This document shows positions 7,431-14,971 of a DNA stretch of 35,654 nt, piece after piece. The first letter of the stretch is position 1; every line of letters starts with the position of its first letter. Origin of the DNA: a virus. The position numbers and the translations under genes are program-made. The notes under the pieces were generated by a model. It was not told the origin of the DNA, ran no database searches, and was given only the letters and a program-made list of their open reading frames with translations. Where the stretch lies: IMG/VR virus record IMGVR_UViG_3300043654_000076, positions 1-35,654 of that record; one strand, given 5' to 3'.

Positions 7431-9584
7431 TTGGCACCGCTCCTGACCGTCGCCAGCGACTTCGACCCCGAGGTCAAGAAGACTCGCGGCGTCGCCCAGG
7501 CACTGCAGCGGAAGAACCCGCTCTTTTACGGCGCCGGGGAGGCGGCGCTCGCCGCGGCCAGCGGGCAGGGGCGCGGGCTGCTCCGCGGCATGGAGGACAT
7601 GCTGCCGCTCGGCCAGCGCGTCACCGACGAGGGCCGCGACTTCGAGCCGGAGACGCCGGTCGGGCGGGGCCTCCTGCGGGTGCTGGGCCTGCCGATGGAG
7701 GTGGCCCACGGGGTGGGGGAGAAGCTGAAGGACAAGCTCTCCGGCTGGGGCCTGCCCGCGGCGCTGGCCGCCGGGGTCGGCGCGGTGCCGGAGCTCGCCG
7801 CGGGGCTCGCCGAGCACCTGACGCCGCGGGTGGAGTCATTTGCCAACCTCCCCAAGAATCGCGTCATCCCTTGGAAGGACCTGACCACGGCGGAGGCCCG
7901 CGCCACCGCGTCGCAGGGGCTGCACCTGCGTCGGGAGGGTCGCGGCTACCAGGGCGCGCCGGCCGGCGTCGGCCCGAAGAACATCGGCGACCTGCGCGCC
8001 AAGCTCGACGTGGCGGTGGCCGGCGGCCTCGAGGGCGCCGACTGGTACCCCAAGGGTCGGGAAGCCATCTCCTCCTCAATGGGCTCACCGGAGGCCGGCG
8101 GGCGCCTCGCGAACATCGCCAGCGCCTACTCCCCGCAGGTGAGCGTACCGCAGTCCATCGAGCTGGCGCTGGGTCACATGGGCGCCCGCGGCGTGCTCGG
8201 TGAGGAGGGTGCCGGCCGCGCGATGCCGGCGCTCGAGACGAGCAAGGCCGCCGCGGTCCGCGGCGCACGCGGGGAGCGCCCCGGCGGCCCCAAGACGGGC
8301 CCTTTCGCCGAGGGCCTCGACCCATCGTTCGACCCCGCCAACTTCTCGCGATCGGTGAACGATACGCACATGATTCAGCTCTTCGGCTACCCGAAGAGCG
8401 GCGCCAAGACGAAGGCCCTGACCGCGTCGCAACACTCGTTCGTCATGGGTGAAATGCACCTCGCGCACAAACGGGCGGTGGAGGCCGGCGTGCTCCCACC
8501 GGCCAGCAGCGTCCACGAGGCCCAGGCCGCGGCCTGGGCCGGCAAGAGGCTCGCGGCGGGTGAGGCGCCGGAGGCGATCTTCCAACCCTTTGATAAGCTA
8601 TTCAAGAGGCATGAGGCGCCGGAGACGTTTCCCGCGCTGCCGTCCGCGCCGGGCCACATGGAGGGCGCCCGGTCGCTGCCGCTCGCCGAGCAGGAGCGCC
8701 TCGCAGAGGCGCTGCAGTGGTCGGCGCCGGGAGAGCGCGACCCAATCTGGGAGGCGCTCGAGGTGCCGCAGGGGCGGACCGGCAAGTCGCGCGAGCGGCT
8801 CCTGTCGCCGGCCCTGCGCGATGAGGCGGGGCGCCTCCACTCTGGTGGCGCCACGCACTCCGAGGTGCTCCTGGGGCTCGACCCGGAGCGCTCCTCCGCC
8901 TTCGAGGACTCCAAGCACTTCGCCTTCTCTCCGAGCGAGGCGGAGGCGGGCTTCCCCGATTCGTGGGCGTCAGGCTTCCTCGACCGGTCGGTGGACCACC
9001 CGGAGGGCAAGTTCGTCGGCCGCACCGAGGCATCGAGGCGCGCTAGCGCCGCGCAGCCGGAGGGCGGCGAGTTCGGCCACTATGAGGGCCCGATGACGTC
9101 GGAGGAGATGCTCTCTAAGCCGCCAACTTTTGAGCGGCGCGAGGCCCGTCCGATGCTCGGGCACGGGCCGACGGACGCCGCGGCGATGGACCAAGTGCGG
9201 GCCTTCCGCGCCGCGATGGATGCGCGCAAGGACGCCGGCATGCCGTGGGGCGACGAGGGCTCGGGCGCGGTCACCGCCGAGATCCTCGACCGCGTCTCCC
9301 CGCACGCCGGCAAGATGCTCGACGCGAGCCCCGGCATCGCGGACGCGCTCCGGCGCAAGAACGTCGGCGAGGGCGCGTGGGCCTCACCTGGCAGCACGCC
9401 GCGCGGGGACCTCCAGCTCCTGCGCCACAAGGTCGGCTCGCAGGGGCTCGAGGGCGTCCGCGCCGAGGTCGGCGACATCGCCCAGAAGCGCGGCATCAGC
9501 CTGCAGGAGGCGGCGGCCACGCTGGGCTTGCCGGCGGCGCTCCTCGGCCTGCAGCAGGCCGCGGCGCCCGACGAGGGCCCGTGA
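7431..9584 (+). CDS. Large virion-associated protein with embedded THM-motif domain
   Basis: 717 residues, TTG start directly after GGGAG-TTTAAAA. Residues 1-130 are Ala/Gly-rich with amphipathic, possibly membrane-active helices (LPAALAAGVGAVPELAAGLA near 103-122). Residues about 308-380 (VNDTHMIQLFGYPKSGAKTK, then SQHSFVMGEMHLAHKRAVEA and VHEAQAAAWAGKRLA) follow the pattern 'THM...G...S..Q......A.......P..QA..W', which I associate with a domain (DUF7178-like) found in phage polyvalent or internal proteins and in some toxins. The C-terminus returns to helical, Ala/Gln-rich sequence. The position after the portal suggests an internal or ejected protein. No enzyme motif could be confirmed. Confidence 0.7.
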   Translation: MAPLLTVASDFDPEVKKTRGVAQALQRKNPLFYGAGEAALAAASGQGRGLLRGMEDMLPLGQRVTDEGRDFEPETPVGRGLLRVLGLPMEVAHGVGEKLKDKLSGWGLPAALAAGVGAVPELAAGLAEHLTPRVESFANLPKNRVIPWKDLTTAEARATASQGLHLRREGRGYQGAPAGVGPKNIGDLRAKLDVAVAGGLEGADWYPKGREAISSSMGSPEAGGRLANIASAYSPQVSVPQSIELALGHMGARGVLGEEGAGRAMPALETSKAAAVRGARGERPGGPKTGPFAEGLDPSFDPANFSRSVNDTHMIQLFGYPKSGAKTKALTASQHSFVMGEMHLAHKRAVEAGVLPPASSVHEAQAAAWAGKRLAAGEAPEAIFQPFDKLFKRHEAPETFPALPSAPGHMEGARSLPLAEQERLAEALQWSAPGERDPIWEALEVPQGRTGKSRERLLSPALRDEAGRLHSGGATHSEVLLGLDPERSSAFEDSKHFAFSPSEAEAGFPDSWASGFLDRSVDHPEGKFVGRTEASRRASAAQPEGGEFGHYEGPMTSEEMLSKPPTFERREARPMLGHGPTDAAAMDQVRAFRAAMDARKDAGMPWGDEGSGAVTAEILDRVSPHAGKMLDASPGIADALRRKNVGEGAWASPGSTPRGDLQLLRHKVGSQGLEGVRAEVGDIAQKRGISLQEAAATLGLPAALLGLQQAAAPDEGP

Positions 9585-10153
9585 CGCGCGCGGCGGCGGC
9601 GCTCCTCGCGCTCTGCGCGTGCTCGCGCACCGTCGAGGTGGCGCGGCAGTCGGAGTCGCACGACTCGTCCCAGCAGAAGTGGGACGAGTCGGTGGTGGAG
9701 GACAAGCAGTCGGAGCAGAAGCGCACCGAGACGGAGGTGCGCGAGCCGACCGTGACCGAGACGGTGGGCGCCTGGGACGAGCTGGTCTTCATCGAGCAGG
9801 ACGGTGGCACCGCCTCTGCGGGGCTGATGGGGAGTGCCACCCCACCCCCGCTGCTCGACGCTGGCCAGCTCGTCCGAGTCGTCCACCACCCGGCCACCAC
9901 GAGGGTGGTCACTGGCGAGGTCAGGCGCGAGGTGGTGGTCGACCGGCGCGCCGCCGACGAGGTCAAGCGGGCCGACGAGGCGCAGTCGGTGGCGAAAGCG
10001 GACAGCTCGGTCGAGGAGCGGTTGAAGGAGGACACCCAGGTGGGCACATCGTTCCTGCTCCACCTCTTCCTGCTGGCCCTCGGCGGGGGCGCGGTGCTCC
10101 TGCTGTTCGTCTTCAGGAAGTCCATCCCGCTGCTGCGGCTCCTGCCGTGGTGA
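9581..10153 (+). CDS. Candidate unimolecular spanin (u-spanin)
   Basis: 190 residues from a GTG overlapping the previous stop. N-terminus MTRAAAALLALCACS is a lipoprotein signal with lipobox L11-C12-A13-C14, so Cys14 would be lipidated. Residues about 20-150 are highly charged, Glu/Lys/Val/Thr-rich and partly heptad-like. Residues about 158-178 form one transmembrane helix (FLLHLFLLALGGGAVLLLFVF) followed by a short basic tail. An outer-membrane lipid anchor at the N-terminus and an inner-membrane helix at the C-terminus is the T1 gp11 u-spanin layout, though this protein is longer than gp11 (131 residues). The next genes are a holin-like protein and an endolysin, which supports a role in disrupting the outer membrane at lysis. 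Function inferred from topology. Confidence 0.65.
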   Translation: MTRAAAALLALCACSRTVEVARQSESHDSSQQKWDESVVEDKQSEQKRTETEVREPTVTETVGAWDELVFIEQDGGTASAGLMGSATPPPLLDAGQLVRVVHHPATTRVVTGEVRREVVVDRRAADEVKRADEAQSVAKADSSVEERLKEDTQVGTSFLLHLFLLALGGGAVLLLFVFRKSIPLLRLLPW

Positions 10154-10160
10154 GGTCCGA

Positions 10161-10550
10161 ATGTTGGCGACCGTGGCTTGTGCGATGATGGCTGCCAGAG
10201 AAGTCGTAGGGTTGCACGAGGTGGCCAACGATGAGGGGGCGCTGGTGACCCTGCCGAGGGACGAGGAGAGGCGGGCGGTCGGGGACCTCGCCGGCCTGGA
10301 GACGACGCGGAAGGAGGACCACGGGGTCGACGGGAAGACGTTCGTCATCCTGCACCACGTCCAAGAGGTGCGGACGATGCTCTCCGAGCGGGTCACCGCC
10401 CACGGCGTCGCCCAGGACAAGCTGCACTCCGACCTCGAGTCGCGGATGCGCGAGGTGGAGAAGTTCAACGCGCGCATCTTCGGGGCGCTCGTCCTCGTCG
10501 GCGCCACCGCCGGGCTCATCGGCGGCCTCGTTTCGAAGCTCCTGAAGTGA
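10161..10550 (+). CDS. Holin-like protein with C-terminal membrane helix
   Basis: 129 residues. GAGG lies 5 bases before the ATG at 10161; later starts (10185, 10188, 10221) are possible. Residues 20-100 are charged, with a coiled-coil helix (EVRTMLSERVTAHGVAQDKL onward). The C-terminus is one membrane helix (ARIFGALVLVGATAGLIGGL) ending in SKLLK. This resembles XhlA-type holin accessory proteins, which have a soluble helix before a terminal membrane anchor. Its place between the spanin candidate and the endolysin suggests a role in permeabilising the inner membrane. Confidence 0.6.
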   Translation: MLATVACAMMAAREVVGLHEVANDEGALVTLPRDEERRAVGDLAGLETTRKEDHGVDGKTFVILHHVQEVRTMLSERVTAHGVAQDKLHSDLESRMREVEKFNARIFGALVLVGATAGLIGGLVSKLLK

Positions 10551-10554
10551 CCCG

Positions 10555-10932
10555 ATGATCGTCTACCGCATCAGGGACGGTGGCATCTTCCTCGCCAACA
10601 TGATGGGCACCTCGCTCATCGGTCGCGGCTATGCCGGCAACGGGCAGTGGAAGGACGACCCGGCGGCGACGGCGGAGCACGGGCACGGGCCGCTCCCGGT
10701 GGGGGCCTACAAGATCGGCCGCCCCTACGACCACCCGCACCTCGGCCAGCACGTCATGTTCCTCGAGCCGGTGCCCGGCACCGACATGCTCGGGCGCGGC
10801 GGGTTCTTCGTCCACGGCGAGAACGCCGCGCACCCGGGGGAGTCCTCCGATGGCTGCATCGTCGCCGAGCGCACCATCAGGGGGTGGGTGGCGAAGGAGT
10901 CCCTCCTGGTGGTGGTGCCAGATTCATTTTAA
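10555..10932 (+). CDS. Endolysin-like protein, Tlde1/DUF2778 L,D-transpeptidase fold
   Basis: 125 residues, whole protein one domain. Layout: YRIRDGGIFLANMMGTSLIG at the N-terminus, HGHGPLPVGAYKIGRP at 42-57, LGRGGFFVHGENAAHPGESS at 79-98, then DGCIVAERTIR. His87, Ser98, Gly100 and Cys101 match the HG...S-x-GC catalytic motif of L,D-transpeptidase-like enzymes. The 'GPLPxGxYxIG' and 'GRxGFxxHG' blocks match DUF2778/Tlde1, whose Salmonella member attacks the peptide stems of peptidoglycan. Placed last in a spanin/holin cassette, it is the best endolysin candidate; no lysozyme or amidase is seen. It has no signal peptide, so release would need the holin. Enzyme class inferred. Confidence 0.75.
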   Translation: MIVYRIRDGGIFLANMMGTSLIGRGYAGNGQWKDDPAATAEHGHGPLPVGAYKIGRPYDHPHLGQHVMFLEPVPGTDMLGRGGFFVHGENAAHPGESSDGCIVAERTIRGWVAKESLLVVVPDSF

Positions 10933-10936
10933 TAAC

Positions 10937-10944
10937 TTTAAAAA
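10937..10944 (+). promoter_or_regulatory. TTTAAAAA element merging with the scaffold gene's SD
   Basis: An A/T-rich run (10926-10944) contains TTTAAAAA directly followed by GGAG, then ATG at 10957. The palindrome abuts the ribosome binding site of the scaffold gene in an otherwise very GC-rich context. Confidence 0.5.
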
Positions 10945-10956
10945 GGAGAGCGGAGC

Positions 10957-12192
10957 ATGGGTGAGGCAAACTTGGGCGCGGGAGACGAACCCTCCCTGCG
11001 CGATGACATCGCGGACGCCTTCGCCGAGGTCGAGGCGCCCGCGGAGAAGCCGGGCGACGGCGGCGCCGCGTTGCCGGACGCCGGGGAAGCCGAGCCAGAG
11101 GAGCCGTCCGGCGACGAGTCGGAGGCGCCGAGGGACCGCCCGCGGCGGGAGGACGGCAAGTTCCTCGACAAGAAGAAGGCGGAGCGCATCGCGCGCCGCG
11201 CCGAGGAGGCCGCTCAGCGGGCGGCGGCGAAGGCCGCGAAGGCCGCCGGGCGCCCCGCGCCGGAGGCCGGCAAGCCGGCGCCGGCCGCCGCCGCCGCCGC
11301 CGCCGCCGCCGCTGCGTCGAAGGCGCCGCAGAGCTGGAGCGCGACCGAGCGCTCGAAGTGGGACGCGATGCCGCCCGAGGCCCAGGCCGCGGTCCACCGG
11401 CGCGAGCGGGAGGCGGCGGTCGCCTTTCAGGAGCGCGCCCAGGCGCGCGGGATGCTGCAGGGCGTGGTGTCCACCATCGCGCCCTTCGAGTCCATGATTC
11501 GCGCCGAGCAGGGCGCCCGCGGCGAGCAGTACAACCCGATGAGGACGGTGGCGTCGCTGCTCAACACCGCCGCCGCGCTCCGCACCGGCTCGCCGTCGAC
11601 CAAGGTCAACCTGGTCGCGGACATCATGGCCGAGTACGGGCTGCTCGACCCGCGGATGATCGACGCCCTGCAGGACGCCATCGTCGCGCGCCTCGAGGGG
11701 CGCGGCGGGGCGCGGCCGGCGGACCTCCCGCAGGCCGAGCGCGGCGACCCGCGCGTCGACCGCATCCTCCAGCACCTCGAGCAGCAGGAGCGGGCGCAGG
11801 AGGAACGGGAGCAGGCGCGCTACTCGGGGCAGGTGCAGGCCTTCGCCAACGAGGTCGACGCCGCCGGCAAGCCGGCGCACGAGTACTTCGAGGACGTGCG
11901 CGAGGACATGCGCGACGTCATCCTGCTGGCGAAGAACCGCGGTGTTGCAATGACCCTGCAGCAGGCGTATGACAAGGCCTGCTCGCTGCACCCCGAGGTA
12001 AGCAAGCTCGTGGCGCAGCGGAGGGAAGCGGAGAGGGCCAGGACCGCCGAGGCGGCCACCAGGCGCTCCCGCAGGGCGGCCTCCAGCGCGCCCACGTCCC
12101 CGGTGGTCCAGCCGCGCGGCGGCCGGAAGACCGAGGACGCCGACGACCTCCGCGGCGACATCGAGGAGGCCTTCGAGGAGCTGACGGGCTGA
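10957..12192 (+). CDS. Capsid scaffolding protein (putative)
   Basis: 411 residues directly before the major capsid gene, the standard scaffold position. The N-terminal 100 residues are acidic and disordered, followed by a Lys/Arg/Ala-rich helix and a poly-Ala tract around residues 110-120. Residues 125-330 are helical (APQSWSATERSKWDAMPPEA; ILQHLEQQERAQEEREQARY). The two ends carry related motifs: SLRDDIADAFAEVE (about 13-26) and DLRGDIEEAFEELTG (about 397-411). The terminal helix of scaffolds usually binds the capsid protein, so two copies are notable. Rich in Ala, Glu, Arg; no protease motif seen. Function inferred from position and composition. Confidence 0.78.
   Translation: MGEANLGAGDEPSLRDDIADAFAEVEAPAEKPGDGGAALPDAGEAEPEEPSGDESEAPRDRPRREDGKFLDKKKAERIARRAEEAAQRAAAKAAKAAGRPAPEAGKPAPAAAAAAAAAAASKAPQSWSATERSKWDAMPPEAQAAVHRREREAAVAFQERAQARGMLQGVVSTIAPFESMIRAEQGARGEQYNPMRTVASLLNTAAALRTGSPSTKVNLVADIMAEYGLLDPRMIDALQDAIVARLEGRGGARPADLPQAERGDPRVDRILQHLEQQERAQEEREQARYSGQVQAFANEVDAAGKPAHEYFEDVREDMRDVILLAKNRGVAMTLQQAYDKACSLHPEVSKLVAQRREAERARTAEAATRRSRRAASSAPTSPVVQPRGGRKTEDADDLRGDIEEAFEELTG
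11284..11316 (+). repeat. GCC trinucleotide run encoding poly-Ala
   Basis: Nine consecutive GCC codons (11284-11310) followed by GCT GCG, inside the scaffold gene. It encodes an uninterrupted Ala tract and could change length by slippage. Confidence 0.85.
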
Positions 12193-12207
12193 AGCAGTAA
12201 GGCGGGA

Positions 12208-12270
12208 GCCCCGCGGGGCCCACTCGCTCGAGAGGCGAACGGCGATCTCAGCCGTCCACGCGATTTCGCG
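12208..12270 (+). promoter_or_regulatory. Structured leader of the major capsid gene
   Basis: Within the 109 bases between scaffold and capsid are three inverted repeats: GCCCCGCGGGGC (12208-12219), ACGGC...GCCGT (12239-12255) and CGCGATTTCGCG (12259-12270). They precede AAAGGGG (12289-12295) and the GTG start at 12302. This is the longest leader in the late arm and belongs to what should be its most expressed gene. No U-tract follows, so an RNA stability or translation structure is as likely as a terminator. Confidence 0.4.
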
Positions 12271-12301
12271 CAGTGAACCCTCGGAGCGAAAGGGGCCCGC
12301 C

Positions 12302-13264
12302 GTGGCCTTCCCGAACGCCAGCGACATCATTGCGACCACGATCGACAAGCGGTCGCGCCGCCTCGCCGACAACGTCACCAAGAACAACGCCCTGCTGATG
12401 AAGCTGAAGCAAAAGGGCAAGATCCGGTCCTTCGACGGCGGCGCCACCATCGTCGAGGAGCTGACCTTCGCCGAGAACGGCAACTTCGGCTTCTACGCCG
12501 GGTACGACCTGCTCCCGGTGGCCGCGCAGGACGTCATCTCCTACGCGCAATACAGTATCAAGCAGGCCGCCTGCCCGGTCATCATCAACGGGCTCGAGAT
12601 GCTGCAGAACGCGGGCCGCGAGCGGTTCATCAACCTGCTCGAGGGCCGCATGACGGTGGCCGAGTCCACCATGAAGAACAACCTCACCGCTGCGCTCTAC
12701 AGCGACGGCACCGGCTACGGTGGCAAGCAGCTCGTCGGCCTCGCCGCGGCGGTCCCGACCGCGCCGACCACCGGCACGTACGGCGGCATCGACCGCGCGG
12801 TGTGGCCCTTCTGGCGGCCCGCAGTGGTGGCCGCCGCCGGCTACACCTCGGCGACCATCCAGGGGTTCATGAACACCCTGTACTTCTCGCTCATCCGCGG
12901 CGCCGACAAGCCCGACATCATCATCGCCGACACCCTCACTTTCACCGCGTACCTCGCGTCGCTGCAGTCGCTGCAGCGCTTCACGCAGGCGGAGAAGGGC
13001 AGCCTCGGCTTCCCCACGCTGCAGTACATGATGACCGACGTGGTCCTCGACGGCGGCGTCGGCGGGTTCGCCCCGGCGAACTCGATGTGGATGCTCAACA
13101 CCGACTACATCTTCTACCGGCCGCACGAGGAGCGGGACATGGTCCCGCTCTCGCCCAACCGCCGGGTGAGCATCAACCAGGACGCCGAGGTCCAGATCAT
13201 CGCCTGGGCCGGCAACATGACCGTCAGCAACTCCTTCCTCCAGGGCTTCCTCAAGGGCTTCTGA
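12302..13264 (+). CDS. Major capsid protein
   Basis: 320 residues, GTG start after AAAGGGG. The sequence follows podophage HK97-fold capsid proteins: helical N-terminus (ASDIIATTIDKRSRRLADNV), a beta-rich E-loop-like region (GGATIVEELTFAENGNFGFY), helix MLQNAGRERFINLLEGRMTV, P-domain, and a C-terminal beta region (MWMLNTDYIFYRPHEERDM ... RRVSINQDAEVQIIAWAGNM). The length suits an uncleaved T=7 capsid subunit with separate scaffold. Position between scaffold and decoration-like protein agrees. The A-domain segment includes LIRGADKPDIIIADTLTF, commonly conserved in this group. Confidence 0.88.
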   Translation: MAFPNASDIIATTIDKRSRRLADNVTKNNALLMKLKQKGKIRSFDGGATIVEELTFAENGNFGFYAGYDLLPVAAQDVISYAQYSIKQAACPVIINGLEMLQNAGRERFINLLEGRMTVAESTMKNNLTAALYSDGTGYGGKQLVGLAAAVPTAPTTGTYGGIDRAVWPFWRPAVVAAAGYTSATIQGFMNTLYFSLIRGADKPDIIIADTLTFTAYLASLQSLQRFTQAEKGSLGFPTLQYMMTDVVLDGGVGGFAPANSMWMLNTDYIFYRPHEERDMVPLSPNRRVSINQDAEVQIIAWAGNMTVSNSFLQGFLKGF

Positions 13265-13291
13265 GCCGGGCCGCCGGCCCAGAAAGAGGGT

Positions 13292-13297
13292 TTTAAA
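13292..13297 (+). promoter_or_regulatory. TTTAAA element in SD-to-start spacer
   Basis: GAGGG, TTTTAAA, ATG (13298): the A/T run fills the spacer of the decoration-like gene and the start codon reads out of the palindrome (TTTTAAAATG). A small GC hairpin (GGGCC-GCC-GGCCC) lies just upstream at 13268-13280. Confidence 0.6.
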
Positions 13298-14068
13298 ATG
13301 TCTGGAGTCAGCCACATCACCACCGACAGCAAGAAGCTCGGGGACATGTCCTCGAGCGGCGCCGTCCCCCCGTTCACCAGCGGCGGCGCCGGCATCCCGG
13401 CCGGCGGTGTCGCGAGCTGGAAGGCGTCGACCGCCTACCTGCTCAACGCGCTCGTCACCAACGCCGGGTGGCTCTTCCAGTGCTCGGTGGCGGGCGCCTC
13501 CGCGGCCGAGGTGGCGGCACCGGCCCAGGCCGGGCCGACGCCCAACGCCCTGGTCGACAACGCGGCGACCTGGACCCTGGTCGGGCCCGTCTCCTCGTTC
13601 TGCGTGGTGGACGCGACCGCGCAGCAGGAGCTCGGGTTCACCATCGAGGGCCGCGACTCGAGCGTCCACACCTACGGGCTCGCCGAGTTCATGTACGTGA
13701 AGTTCACGGCGGCCATCCCGGCGCCCGGCGATTTCTGCATCGTCGATCGGGCCGACAACACCTGCGTGCAGGCGCCGGCCGCGACGCTGGGCGCGAGCAA
13801 GTACTCCACCGTCGGCATCTGCATGGGCAAGCCGACGGCGGGCTCGCCCTTCGGCTGGGTGATGATCCGCGGCGTCCACGACTGGGCGAATACCACCGCC
13901 GCGGGCTTCGCTGCCGGCACCATTCTCGCGGGGTCGGGCACCGCCGGTCGCTTCCTCTCCTCGGCGCAGACCGCCAACTACCTCATCGACGGGGCGACCC
14001 ACCGGTCGGCGGGCATCGCCGGCAACGGCACCGTCGAGCTGTACTGGCCGAGCTGCTCCGGCAGGTAA
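13298..14068 (+). CDS. Capsid decoration-like protein with CBM-like module
   Basis: 256 residues following the capsid gene. Residues 41-96 form a module starting WKASTAYLLNALVTNAGWLF, then QCSVAGASAA and LVDNAATWTLVG. The pattern 'W..(N/S)TAY..NA.V.N.G..(F/Y).C..AG.SA...VDN...W' resembles CBM5/12-type carbohydrate-binding modules and is repeated in the tail adaptor gene at 14972. Residues 105-256 are a separate beta-rich domain (SVHTYGLAEFMYVKFTAAIP; SPFGWVMIRGVHDWANTT), probably the capsid-binding part. No enzyme motif. The likely role is surface decoration of the head, perhaps sticking to glycans; this is inference. Confidence 0.72.
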   Translation: MSGVSHITTDSKKLGDMSSSGAVPPFTSGGAGIPAGGVASWKASTAYLLNALVTNAGWLFQCSVAGASAAEVAAPAQAGPTPNALVDNAATWTLVGPVSSFCVVDATAQQELGFTIEGRDSSVHTYGLAEFMYVKFTAAIPAPGDFCIVDRADNTCVQAPAATLGASKYSTVGICMGKPTAGSPFGWVMIRGVHDWANTTAAGFAAGTILAGSGTAGRFLSSAQTANYLIDGATHRSAGIAGNGTVELYWPSCSGR

Positions 14069-14089
14069 AGACCCCGCGCCCCAAGCGGC

Positions 14090-14121
14090 CCCCGCGCTCG
14101 CCCTGGAGGGCGAGCGCGGGG
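14090..14121 (+). terminator. Perfect 15-bp GC hairpin
   Basis: CCCCGCGCTCGCCCT (14090-14104) is exactly complementary to 14107-14121, with 2 bases between, so the real loop opens some inner pairs. It lies in the 89-base gap after the decoration-like gene. No T-run follows, so it may be a processing or attenuation structure rather than a simple intrinsic terminator. Confidence 0.5.
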
Positions 14122-14157
14122 TAGAGTGCCCCGCACCAACTGACAAGGAGTCGCGCG

Positions 14158-14952
14158 ATGCGGAGCGAGTCGATGTTCCCCGAGGCGAAGGCGGACGAGA
14201 CGGAGCTAGCGGCGAGCGTGCTCGACAAGCGCTCGCGCGACGGCATGAACAGCGCGGTGGCCAACCGCGGCGCCCTGGCGAAGGGCAACCAGATCGTCAT
14301 CTTCTACAACCGCGCCGTCGAGGACGAGCAGGAGTCGGCCCAGGCCGGGCGTCCCATCTACAAGCCGGTGGTGTTCGTCAAGGTCGTGACCCCCGGCGAC
14401 CGCGACAACATCATCGACCGCGTGGCGTGGCTCGACAAGCGCATCCCGTCGAGCGACATCAACCGCTTCCGCGACGACTACGCCGCCTTCTTCGAGGACG
14501 GCAAGCGGGTGGTCCGCGGCACGCCGCTCACCGCCTGCACCTTCCTCTCGCGCGAGCAGATCGAGGAGGTCAAGCGGCTGCCTGGATTCGAGGATGAGCC
14601 GGTGGTCACCGTCGAGCAGCTCTCCGAGCTCGGCGACGACGTCGCCGCCCGCTATCACCTGGTCAAGCTCAAGCACCTGGCCAAGGACTTCCTCGAGAGC
14701 AGCAAGGGCATGGCCGGCCTCACCTCCCTGCGCCACGAGAACGAGAAGCTGCGCGCGGAGATGGAGGCGCAGGCGCGGCAGCTCGCCGAGCTGTCCGCCC
14801 TGGTCAACGCCAAGGCCGCCCGCCGCGTGGAGGCGGCGGACGAGACCGGCGTGGAGGAGCTGAGGGAGCGGCTCAAGGCGCCCGTCAAGAGGGCCAAGCC
14901 GAAGGCCGGGAAGCGGCGCAGCCCGGCGGAGCTGCTCCAGGGCGCGGGGTAG
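14158..14952 (+). CDS. Uncharacterised head-associated protein
   Basis: 264 residues, AAGGAG 7 bases before the ATG. Residues 30-110 are a mixed alpha/beta region (GNQIVIFYNRAVEDEQESAQ; YKPVVFVKVVTPGDRDNIID), with FRDDYAAFFEDGKRVVRGTP near 103-122. Residues 190-235 are a coiled coil, ending in a Lys/Arg-rich tail (KAPVKRAKPKAGKRRSPAEL). A similar architecture occurs in podophages between the capsid and tail adaptor genes, but I know no function. The basic tail suggests nucleic-acid contact. Probably a minor virion or assembly protein. Confidence 0.75.
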   Translation: MRSESMFPEAKADETELAASVLDKRSRDGMNSAVANRGALAKGNQIVIFYNRAVEDEQESAQAGRPIYKPVVFVKVVTPGDRDNIIDRVAWLDKRIPSSDINRFRDDYAAFFEDGKRVVRGTPLTACTFLSREQIEEVKRLPGFEDEPVVTVEQLSELGDDVAARYHLVKLKHLAKDFLESSKGMAGLTSLRHENEKLRAEMEAQARQLAELSALVNAKAARRVEAADETGVEELRERLKAPVKRAKPKAGKRRSPAELLQGAG

Positions 14953-14971
14953 GCGCTCCCCGAGGTGACGA

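Noticed and set aside
13268-13280. GGGCC-GCC-GGCCC as a terminator after the capsid gene
   Set aside because: Five-bp stem, no T-tract, and a strong gene start right behind it.
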